From Euryarchaeota archaeon RBG_13_57_23 (GTDB lineage: Archaea; Thermoplasmatota; Thermoplasmata; UBA10834): a stretch of 5,679 nucleotides of DNA. Below are positions 1 to 5,679 of the stretch, piece by piece. The translations under genes and the position numbers were made by a program. Each line of letters starts with the position of its first letter. Position 1 is the stretch's first letter. The stretch lies in contig MGVW01000041.1 in the NCBI GenBank assembly GCA_001800675.1, positions 1-5,679 of the forward strand, in the 5' to 3' direction. The notes beneath the pieces were generated by a model. It saw nothing but the letters and a program-made list of their open reading frames with translations, was not told where the DNA came from and ran no database searches.

Positions 1-1
1 C

Positions 2-259
2 ACGAACCCCGGGCTGTCCGACCTCACCATACAGTTAGTGACCAAGCACGGGACCGCGTGGTACAACTACTTCAACAGGACGCTCGGACAGGCAGGCCTT
101 GTGGAGGGCGCGAACTATGACATGGCCACGCCCGTGCTATACAAGTTCAGCGATTCGTCGTTCAACTACTACACGATGACGTTGGTGATTCACGATGTCA
201 AGGTCCTTGACTACACCCAGGCAAACGTCCGGATGTCGATCGGAGAGATCGGGGTGTGA
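2..259 (+). CDS. C-terminal end of an unrecognised, possibly pilin-like secreted protein (5' truncated)
   Basis: The reading frame is open from the left edge (phase starts at base 2) to a TGA at 257-259, so 85 C-terminal residues are visible and the true start lies outside. A GTG at 38 is in frame, but the frame continues upstream of it and nothing marks it as a start. The fragment is polar and rich in aromatic residues (WYNYF, FNYYT), with no membrane segment, and its end alternates hydrophobic and polar residues as in beta strands (TLVIHDVKVLDY). The pattern of a short strand, then an 'AWYNYF' helix, then two C-terminal strands is reminiscent of the ectodomain end of archaeal pilin-like proteins such as those grouped as DUF7289. 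That is recollection of a pattern, not a search result. It sits 11 bases before the secretion ATPase, in the same direction, which fits a filament subunit or accessory protein of the same operon. Function is unproven. Confidence 0.6.
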   Translation, partial: TNPGLSDLTIQLVTKHGTAWYNYFNRTLGQAGLVEGANYDMATPVLYKFSDSSFNYYTMTLVIHDVKVLDYTQANVRMSIGEIGV

Positions 260-263
260 GGTG
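258..263 (+). promoter_or_regulatory. Shine-Dalgarno site deciding the ATPase 1 start
   Basis: GAGGTG at 258-263 matches the archaeal anti-SD complement (GGAGGTGA) and is followed by a 7-base spacer to ATG 271. It overlaps the TGA of the upstream gene. This favours ATG 271 over the in-frame GTG at 256, which would place the SD inside the coding sequence. GTG 256 has only a weaker GGAG at 242-245. Confidence 0.65.
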
Positions 264-270
264 GGAGAAG

Positions 271-2034
271 ATGGTTGAAGCCAAACCCAAAGTCAAGACC
301 GAACTCGATGTGAAGGCCCCGAAGCTGCCTCTTGGATCCAGGATCTACCAGGGCTGGGTAGGCTCGATCGCCAAGATGAAGGCCGAGCCAATGGATGTCA
401 AGCAGGCCAGAGGCGCTTCTGCGCGGAAGAGGGACTGGAGCCGAGGACGCGGTTCCGTCTACACGGAGATACCTCCCATCACCGACTCGAACATCAGCGA
501 GGTCGGGTTCTACGCGGTCCAGGACCCGTTCAGCTACATAGTGGCGACCTACAACCAGGCGACGAGCGAGTACATGCTGAATGTCATAGAGCCGAAACTC
601 ACAGAGGATGAAGAGGAAATCCTGGTGCTCATCAAGGATACCCTCGAGAAGACACTGGACTATGAGTGGGAGAAGCTCTCGGTGATGGACAAGAGGGAGT
701 ACCTCGAGAAGAGCGTCGAGAGCTACATCAAGTCGAGAGGGCTATCGATCGAGCCCATATCAAAGGACAAGATCAGCTACTTCATAGCCAGGGACTTCGT
801 CGGCTACGGTCCGATTGAAACACTGATGAACGACCTGCACATAGAAGATGTGTCGTGCGACGGCGTCGGCATACCGCTGTTCGTGTTCCACGGCAAATTC
901 GAATCTATCAAGACCAACATTTCCTTCCCCGACGAGAACTCACTCAATTCCTTCGTGGTCAACCTTGGTCAGAGATGTGGAAAGCAGCTCTCGGTCGCGA
1001 ATCCTATCCTGGACGGAACGACAGGCGAAGGTCACAGAGTACAGGCGACCTACGCTCGAGAGGTTACGACGAGAGGAGCCTCGTTCACCATCAGGCGATT
1101 CAAGGAGAAGCCTTTCACACCTGTGGAGATCATAAAATACGGCACCGCGTCGCCTGAGATCATCGCGTACATGTGGCTGAGCGTCGAGCACGGCGAATCA
1201 GCCATCATCTGTGGCGGCACTGCGAGCGGGAAGACCGCGACCCTCAACGCGATGGCACTTTTCATACCTCCTGGCGCAAAGATCGTCACGATGGAAGACA
1301 CGAGGGAGATAAACCTGCCACACGAGAACTGGATCCCTGGCACGACCAGATCTGGCTCTGGGGAGAGAGGTCCTGACGGCAAGGCAGCGGGTGAGATCGA
1401 CATGTACGATCTCGTCAGAGCCGCCTTGAGGCAGAGGCCAAACTACATCATCGTCGGAGAGGTCAGAGGCAAGGAGACCTACACGATGTTCCAAGCGATG
1501 GCGACGGGTCACACGACTTTCTCAACGATGCACGCGGACAGCGTCAAGGGCATGGTGAACAGGCTCGAGAACCCGCCCATCAACTGTCCCAGGATCCTGC
1601 TGACCGCGCTCAGGAACGTCATAATCCAGACGCATGCCAGGGTAGGCATGGACATGGTCAGGCGCATAAAGCAGATCATAGAGATAGTCGGATTCGAGCC
1701 GGAGACCAACGAGCTGATCAGCAACACTGTCTACGAGTGGGACCAGGCAACTGACAAGTTCATCTTCAAAGGCCACAGCTTCCTGTTCGACAAGATCATG
1801 GAAATGAAGAACCTGACTCACGAGGAGCTTCTACAGGAGTTCGAGCGCAGAGTCGACATCGTGAAGTACCTCGTCGCGAAGGACATGGCGGACTTCCGGG
1901 ACATCTGGGAACTCATCAGGGAGTACTACAAGGAGCCCAAGGTGTGCGCCGAACGCGTCCGAAAGGAGCTCTACGGGGCAGTGCAGAAACCCGGAGTGAC
2001 CGTTGCGCCAAATGGAGGTGCTGTACCTGCCTGA
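271..2034 (+). CDS. Type II/IV secretion system ATPase, ArlI(FlaI)/TadA-like (ATPase 1)
   Basis: Cytoplasmic hexameric ATPase (587 residues) expected to power assembly of an archaeal type IV filament by acting on the membrane platform proteins encoded just downstream. Visible from ATG 271: a basic, low-complexity N-terminal extension (about 1-65, with ARKRDWSRGRG), an N-terminal domain (about 65-265) containing GYGPI (178-182) and SCDG (195-198), then the C-terminal RecA-like domain with Walker A GGTASGKT (315-322, Lys321), Asp box MEDTRE (Glu342/Asp343), RQRP (387-390), Walker B YIIVGE (392-397, catalytic Glu397) and His box GHTTFSTMH (His414, His421). All catalytic elements are present, so it should be active. 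The C-terminus ends in a Pro/Gly/Ala/Val tail. Length is typical to slightly long for archaeal ArlI-type proteins because of the N-terminal extension. It begins 11 bases after the preceding gene, and its last 23 bases overlap the next. An alternative start is GTG 256 (592 residues). The family is certain; whether it drives a pilus or an archaellum is not. Confidence 0.95.
   Translation: MVEAKPKVKTELDVKAPKLPLGSRIYQGWVGSIAKMKAEPMDVKQARGASARKRDWSRGRGSVYTEIPPITDSNISEVGFYAVQDPFSYIVATYNQATSEYMLNVIEPKLTEDEEEILVLIKDTLEKTLDYEWEKLSVMDKREYLEKSVESYIKSRGLSIEPISKDKISYFIARDFVGYGPIETLMNDLHIEDVSCDGVGIPLFVFHGKFESIKTNISFPDENSLNSFVVNLGQRCGKQLSVANPILDGTTGEGHRVQATYAREVTTRGASFTIRRFKEKPFTPVEIIKYGTASPEIIAYMWLSVEHGESAIICGGTASGKTATLNAMALFIPPGAKIVTMEDTREINLPHENWIPGTTRSGSGERGPDGKAAGEIDMYDLVRAALRQRPNYIIVGEVRGKETYTMFQAMATGHTTFSTMHADSVKGMVNRLENPPINCPRILLTALRNVIIQTHARVGMDMVRRIKQIIEIVGFEPETNELISNTVYEWDQATDKFIFKGHSFLFDKIMEMKNLTHEELLQEFERRVDIVKYLVAKDMADFRDIWELIREYYKEPKVCAERVRKELYGAVQKPGVTVAPNGGAVPA
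1993..1999 (+). promoter_or_regulatory. Likely Shine-Dalgarno site for platform protein A, inside ATPase 1
   Basis: GGAGTGA at 1993-1999 resembles the archaeal SD (GGAGGTGA minus one G) and lies 12 bases before ATG 2012, slightly far but usable. It is only 3 bases from the in-frame TTG at 2003, too close to serve that codon. Translation coupling through the overlapping ATPase 1 gene may also set initiation here. Confidence 0.4.
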
Positions 2035-3055
2035 AGTTACGGACCTGTTCAAGAAGGTCGAAGTCAAACCCGCCCAATACCTCAAGACGAAGATATCGGA
2101 CCCGGGGGCTAGGCTCGGGCCGCACCCTGTTCGGCTCATCAAGGGCGCCGTTCCGGAATACATCAAGCTCTCGCAGTTCCAGGATCTTTCGTGGAGGACC
2201 ATGGGCAAGTACGCGAAGACGAAGACTGCCAGGTTACAGCAGCTTGACGATTCATTGCTCAAAGCTCACATGAAGATCAGGCCAGAGGAATACCTCGCAT
2301 ACGTCATGATGGCCACTCTCGTCGCGGCGATCGCCGGAATCGCCATAGCGATCGTGGTCGGCGTCCTGATATTCGGGATACTGGGCGTGTCCCTCCTCCT
2401 ACGGGTACTCGTCGCAGGATTGGCCATCGGCCTGCTGCCTGTGATGGCCTATTTCATGCTGTTGGGTGGCCCCGGAAGCAGGGCGAAAGCGCGTGGCAGG
2501 GACATCGACAAGAGAATCGCGGCCGCGATGAGCTTCATCTCGGCGATGGCTTCTGCGGATGTCAACATCGATGTCATATTCAAGGAACTCTCGAGGCAGA
2601 AGGTCTACGGGGAGATACACCAGGAGGCAGCATGGATCACGAGGGACACAGAACTCCTTGGATGTGATATACTGACCGCCATCAAGAAAGCGGCCCGAAG
2701 ATCGCCTTCCGCGAAATTCCAAGATTTCCTACAGGGCGTCATCACAACGTCAACGTCTGGAGGCCAGCTCAAGCCCTACTTCCTGCTCAAGGCGGAGGAG
2801 TACCAGAAGGAGAACAAGCTCGCCCTGAAGTCCCAGATGGAGACCCTGGGGATGCTCGCGGAGTCCTTCGTGACCGTCGTGGTCGCCTTCCCCCTGTTCC
2901 TTGTGCTCATCCTGGCGATCATGGCCATCGTCGGTGGCGGTGACCCTGGCTTCATGCTGCTGATGCTGTATGTCATCGTCCTGGGCATGATACCCGTGTC
3001 ACAATTCGGGTTCATCTTCGTCATTTGGAACATGTCAAAGGAGGCTGCGATGTAA
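2012..3055 (+). CDS. Type II secretion system F-family platform protein, TadB-like / N-terminal half of ArlJ (platform A)
   Basis: Polytopic membrane protein (347 residues from ATG 2012) expected to form, with the next gene product, the platform on which the secretion ATPase acts. About 95 N-terminal residues are cytoplasmic and end in a segment like that before the first helix of ArlJ (LLKAHMKIRPEEYLAY). Two membrane helices follow (about 95-120 and 127-150), then a basic cytoplasmic T2SSF domain (about 155-280; DIDKRIAAAMSFISAMASAD near its start, TSGGQLKPYF near its end), then two more helices (about 284-309 and 313-338) and a short basic tail. Four helices put both ends in the cytoplasm. 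At 347 residues it is well short of full ArlJ (about 550), which carries two T2SSF units. The start overlaps ATPase 1 by 23 bases. TTG 2003 is possible but has poor SD spacing. The TAA stop shares one base with the next ATG. The exact function inside the complex is inferred from the family. Confidence 0.93.
   Translation: MEVLYLPEVTDLFKKVEVKPAQYLKTKISDPGARLGPHPVRLIKGAVPEYIKLSQFQDLSWRTMGKYAKTKTARLQQLDDSLLKAHMKIRPEEYLAYVMMATLVAAIAGIAIAIVVGVLIFGILGVSLLLRVLVAGLAIGLLPVMAYFMLLGGPGSRAKARGRDIDKRIAAAMSFISAMASADVNIDVIFKELSRQKVYGEIHQEAAWITRDTELLGCDILTAIKKAARRSPSAKFQDFLQGVITTSTSGGQLKPYFLLKAEEYQKENKLALKSQMETLGMLAESFVTVVVAFPLFLVLILAIMAIVGGGDPGFMLLMLYVIVLGMIPVSQFGFIFVIWNMSKEAAM
3039..3044 (+). promoter_or_regulatory. 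Shine-Dalgarno site for platform protein B
   Basis: AGGAGG at 3039-3044, within the last codons of the preceding gene, lies 10 bases before ATG 3055. It rules out the longer TTG 3025 start, which would place the SD inside the coding sequence, and supports reinitiation at the TAATG junction. Confidence 0.65.
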
Positions 3056-3987
3056 TGCCCGCCCAAAGGAAGATGTCTGAAAAGGAGAGGGACAAGGCCC
3101 TGAAGCAGATCCTCGCCACCGAGAAGGTGGATCTCACGAAGACCTGGTTCGGCCTTTCGATAGCGATCGCTGCGGTCTTCGGGTTCTTCGCATTCATCGA
3201 CCAGATAGGGAGCTTCGACTTCCCCCTGGAACCGATCGACTGGATCATACTCGCGATGCTGTCCGTGATAAGCATCGGGTTCTACGTGAGCGCCAAGGAG
3301 AAGCACATCCACGAGATTGAGACCAGGCTGCCCGACTTCCTACGTGATGTCGCAGAGGCGGGCAGGTTCGGCATGACCCTCGCAGATGCGATAGTGGTCG
3401 CGTCCTCTGGCAGGTATGGAAGACTCACGCCCGAGATCAAGAAGATGGCCGCTCAGATAGAGTGGGGTGTCCCCGCGTCAGAGGCCATCAGGCTCTTCGC
3501 AACGCGTGTGAAGACGCCGCTTGTGGTCAGGATGTCATCCATCATCATGAAGGCCAACGACGCCGGCGGCAATGTCGCGGACGTCCTAAGCATGGTCTCG
3601 CACGACGCCAAGGAGACCATCCTCACAGACGAGGAGCGTGGAGTCACGATGCAGACCTACGTGCTCGTCGTCTACATCGCGTTCTTCGTGTTCATCGCAA
3701 CCATCCTCATCCTGCAAGGCCAATTCCTGCCGAAGATGGAGGACGCGGGGGCCTCGGTGAGCGAGCAGGCTGAGAAGGCGGGCGTAGGCGAGATACCCGG
3801 TGTGAGCATCCAGACAGACATCATTCCGGCGGTGTCCTTCGTGTTCTTGCTGTCAGTGGTGGTACACGCCTTGGGCGACGGCATACTCGCGGGAGTCATA
3901 CAGAAAGGAAGCATCTCCATCGGGCTCAGGCACAGCTTCATCATGCTGCTGGCCGGATTCCTATCTCTCAGAATACTCTTCGGGTGA
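3055..3987 (+). CDS. Type II secretion system F-family platform protein, TadC-like / C-terminal half of ArlJ (platform B)
   Basis: Second membrane platform subunit (310 residues from ATG 3055). A charged cytoplasmic N-terminus (about 1-30) leads into two helices (about 31-51 and 61-80), then the cytoplasmic T2SSF domain (about 91-200) opening with RLPDFLRDVAEAGRFGMTLA, the form seen in archaeal ArlJ/TadC proteins, and including the conserved-looking NDAGGNVADVL. Helix 3 is near 201-221, followed by an outside loop of about 35 residues, helix 4 near 257-278, and helix 5 near 288-309. The last part (GDGILAGVIQKGSISIGLRH) resembles the C-terminus of ArlJ, so this looks like the C-terminal half of a split ArlJ. 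Five helices place the C-terminus outside. It follows platform A with a 1-base overlap, and its TGA overlaps the GTG of ATPase 2. The two platform proteins most likely work as a pair, as TadB/TadC do. That pairing is inferred from gene order and family. Confidence 0.93.
   Translation: MPAQRKMSEKERDKALKQILATEKVDLTKTWFGLSIAIAAVFGFFAFIDQIGSFDFPLEPIDWIILAMLSVISIGFYVSAKEKHIHEIETRLPDFLRDVAEAGRFGMTLADAIVVASSGRYGRLTPEIKKMAAQIEWGVPASEAIRLFATRVKTPLVVRMSSIIMKANDAGGNVADVLSMVSHDAKETILTDEERGVTMQTYVLVVYIAFFVFIATILILQGQFLPKMEDAGASVSEQAEKAGVGEIPGVSIQTDIIPAVSFVFLLSVVVHALGDGILAGVIQKGSISIGLRHSFIMLLAGFLSLRILFG
3984..3987 (+). other. GTGA stop-start overlap (translational coupling)
   Basis: GTG 3984-3986 of ATPase 2 overlaps TGA 3985-3987 of platform B. 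With no SD-like sequence in the preceding 30 bases, initiation probably relies on ribosomes that have just terminated. This would tie the output of ATPase 2 to that of the platform protein. If ATG 4029 were the true start, the overlap would have no meaning and a 41-base spacer would remain. Confidence 0.5.
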
Positions 3988-5679
3988 TCAATACGACCGA
4001 GACAGTGCAGCCAAAAACGCAACCAGAGATGGCCGAAGAAGCGCCTGAGAAGAAGAGCCCTGGCCTCAAATCGGCATACTACAACTTCCTCCTGAAGCTC
4101 AAGCCGAAGCCGTTCATGGTGGCGCTCTCACACGAGGAGGCGACCGTCGATAAGGGCATGGTCGTCGATATCCCGAAAATCACCGAATCCAACATGGACG
4201 AGGTCGAGATCATACCTGTCAAGCAGAACTACGCCTACGTGAGGATCAAATACGACAACAAGGCCAACGAATATCTGTACGAGGTCATCGAGCCGAAGCT
4301 GCTCGAAGAGGAGAAGGATGTCCTCGAACTCCTGAAACAGACCCTCGTGGCCTCTGTCGAGCACATGACCGAGGCCGCGCCCGAGGAGAAGGAGAAGTAC
4401 CTCCGGAGAATCGTCGAGAAGATGATGGTCCAGCTGGGCATCTCGCTCAACCCGATCTCGAAGGAGAAGGTGATGTACTATGTCACCAGGGACTTCCTCG
4501 GATACGGGGTCGTCAACGTAATGATGCTCGACCCGAACGTCGAGGATTGCTCCTGCGACGGCGTCATGGTCCCGATCTACATCTACCACAGGAAGTACGG
4601 TTCGATCAGGTCCAGCCTGAGATTCGACACGGACCTCGAGCTGGATGGATATGTAGTCTGGCTGGCCCAGAAGTGCGGCAAGCACATATCCGTCGCGAGC
4701 CCGTTGCTCGACGCCACGATCCCCGACGGGTCAAGGCTGCAGGCGACTCTCGGAAAGCACGTCACGAAGAGGGGCTCCTCGTTCACAATCAGACGGTTCA
4801 AGGAGAACCCGTTCACGCCACTCGACCTGCTCAAGTTCAAGACGATGAGCACCGAGATGATGGCCTATCTCTGGATCGCGATAGAGTACGGCCAGTCGAT
4901 GCTCGTGTGCGGAGGTACTGCGAGCGGCAAGACCACGACCCTGAACGCGGTCCTGCTTTTCATACCGCCGCAGATGAAGATCGTCTCCATCGAAGACACC
5001 AGGGAGCTCAACCTGCCCCACGAGAACTGGGTCCCCGGGCTGACACGAGAAGGTTTCGGGGGCAAGAGCCACATAACTGGCCGCGCCACAGGTGAGATCG
5101 ACATGTTCGACCTGCTCACGGCAGCCATGAGACAGAGGCCCCAGTACCTGATGGTCGGTGAGGTCAGAGGCAAGGAGGCGTATGTCGTTTTCCAGGCCAT
5201 GGCCACAGGTAAGACCTGCTACTCGACATTCCACGCGGAGGACGTCCAAGCAATGGTCCACAGAATGGAGAACGACCCGATCAACCTGCCAAGGGCGCTC
5301 GTGACAGCACTCAACGTAGTGCTCCTTCAGGCCCAGGTCAAAGTCGGCACGAAGATGACGAGGCGCGTGAAGTCCCTGACAGAGATAGTCGGCATCGACC
5401 CGGAGACGAACGAGCTGATCACAAACTCGGTCTACACCTGGAACCCTGCGGATGACACTTTCAACTACAGCGGCCACAGCTACATCTACGAGAAGGTCAG
5501 GATGGCCAGGAACTGGTCCCCGAGGGAGATGGAGCGGGAGATCAAGAGACGTGTTGATATCCTGGACTACATGAAGAAGGTGGCCATGGACAGCCACAAG
5601 AAGGTCGCGACCATCATCTCCGCCTACTACAAGGACCCCGAGAAGGTCATGAAAGAGGTCAGAGCGAAGCTCGCCGAGG
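3984..5679 (+). CDS. Second type II/IV secretion system ATPase, ArlI(FlaI)/TadA-like (ATPase 2; 3' end beyond window)
   Basis: Paralogue of ATPase 1, open to the right edge with 565 residues visible. By comparison with ATPase 1 only a short tail is missing. Numbered from GTG 3984, it has a charged N-terminal extension (about 1-60; EEAPEKKSPG, then KLKPKPF), an N-terminal domain with GYGVV (173-177) and SCDG, Walker A GGTASGKTT (310-318, Lys316), Asp box IEDTRE (Glu337/Asp338), Walker B YLMVGE (388-393, Glu393) and His box GKTCYSTFH (409-417). It should bind and hydrolyse ATP. However, the first His of the His box is Lys410, and the Pro of the usual GYGPI is Val176. The core is well over half identical to ATPase 1 by eye. 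GTG 3984 forms a GTGA overlap with the preceding stop. No SD is visible before it or before the alternative starts GTG 4005 and ATG 4029, so coupling to upstream translation is likely. Its job may be to share, replace or modulate the work of ATPase 1 on the same platform; that is inference. Confidence 0.93.
   Translation, partial: MINTTETVQPKTQPEMAEEAPEKKSPGLKSAYYNFLLKLKPKPFMVALSHEEATVDKGMVVDIPKITESNMDEVEIIPVKQNYAYVRIKYDNKANEYLYEVIEPKLLEEEKDVLELLKQTLVASVEHMTEAAPEEKEKYLRRIVEKMMVQLGISLNPISKEKVMYYVTRDFLGYGVVNVMMLDPNVEDCSCDGVMVPIYIYHRKYGSIRSSLRFDTDLELDGYVVWLAQKCGKHISVASPLLDATIPDGSRLQATLGKHVTKRGSSFTIRRFKENPFTPLDLLKFKTMSTEMMAYLWIAIEYGQSMLVCGGTASGKTTTLNAVLLFIPPQMKIVSIEDTRELNLPHENWVPGLTREGFGGKSHITGRATGEIDMFDLLTAAMRQRPQYLMVGEVRGKEAYVVFQAMATGKTCYSTFHAEDVQAMVHRMENDPINLPRALVTALNVVLLQAQVKVGTKMTRRVKSLTEIVGIDPETNELITNSVYTWNPADDTFNYSGHSYIYEKVRMARNWSPREMEREIKRRVDILDYMKKVAMDSHKKVATIISAYYKDPEKVMKEVRAKLAE

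Noticed and set aside
1993..2034. A frameshift joining ATPase 1 to platform A
   Set aside because: Both proteins are complete and conserved to their ends, the overlap is short, and no slippery heptamer stands out. Ordinary overlapping genes explain it.
2776..3312. Antisense open frame (178 codons) across the platform A/B junction
   Set aside because: Crosses two well-supported membrane protein genes and shows no membrane segments or motifs of its own.
4128..4685. Antisense open frame (185 codons) opposite the ATPase 2 N-terminal domain
   Set aside because: Low-complexity Asp/Leu/Val-rich translation that mirrors the codon bias of the sense gene. No start context and no family resemblance.
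4547..5095. Sense-strand open frame (182 codons) in another frame of ATPase 2
   Set aside because: Arg/His/Pro-rich shadow translation crossing Walker A; the conserved ATPase frame explains this DNA.
4731..5597. Long antisense open frame (288 codons) opposite ATPase 2
   Set aside because: It lies entirely within a clearly conserved ATPase gene. The product is rich in His, Asp, Arg, Leu and Val, as expected from reading GC-rich codons backwards, with no recognisable motif.
271..5679. Archaellum (arl/fla) operon
   Set aside because: The ATPases and platforms are related to ArlI/ArlJ, but the platform is split, ATPases are doubled, and no ArlH, ArlF/G or archaellin is visible. A pilus system fits better, although genes outside the window could change this.
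3984..5679. ATPase 2 as a PilT-type retraction ATPase
   Set aside because: Its length, N-terminal domain and core are of the ArlI/TadA type and closest to ATPase 1. None of the features that would place it with bacterial PilT are visible, so a retraction role is only speculation.
1..5679. RNA genes, CRISPR, insertion sequences, terminators or promoters
   Set aside because: The window is almost wholly coding with tight overlaps. I saw no tandem repeats, inverted-repeat ends, tRNA-like folds or T-rich terminators. The only large repeat is the diverged ATPase pair.

Overview
The window looks archaeal, most likely a euryarchaeal-type lineage such as Thermoplasmatota. The evidence is that the two large proteins are archaeal-style secretion ATPases of the ArlI(FlaI)/TadA type, the membrane proteins resemble the two halves of an archaellum platform protein ArlJ(FlaJ), arginine is written mostly as AGG/AGA, and the ribosome sites match the archaeal anti-SD (GGAGGTG-like). 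The sequence is moderately GC-rich. The phylum assignment is an inference; no marker gene is present.

Layout, all on the + strand with essentially no intergenic DNA: (1) the 3' end of an unrecognised, possibly pilin-like secreted protein (to 259); (2) ATPase 1, a complete type II/IV secretion hexameric ATPase (271-2034); (3) platform protein A, T2SSF/TadB-like (2012-3055); (4) platform protein B, T2SSF/TadC-like with an ArlJ-like C-terminus (3055-3987); (5) ATPase 2, a diverged paralogue of ATPase 1 that runs off the right edge (3984-5679+). Junctions are an 11-nt gap, a 23-nt overlap, a 1-nt TAATG overlap and a 4-nt GTGA overlap. This is the signature of one translationally coupled operon whose promoter and terminator both lie outside the window. 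No stretch longer than about 11 bases is non-coding.

Together these genes encode the cytoplasmic motor and inner-membrane platform of an archaeal type IV filament (pilus or archaellum-like) machine. The platform is split into two proteins, as in Tad and Epd-type pili, rather than being one long ArlJ. The unusual point is that two different ATPases bracket this platform pair. Both keep Walker A, Walker B and the Asp box, but the second departs from the first at the His box (first His replaced by Lys) and at the GYGPI motif (GYGVV). This raises the possibility of two motors with different duties, or a mixed motor, serving one pilus.
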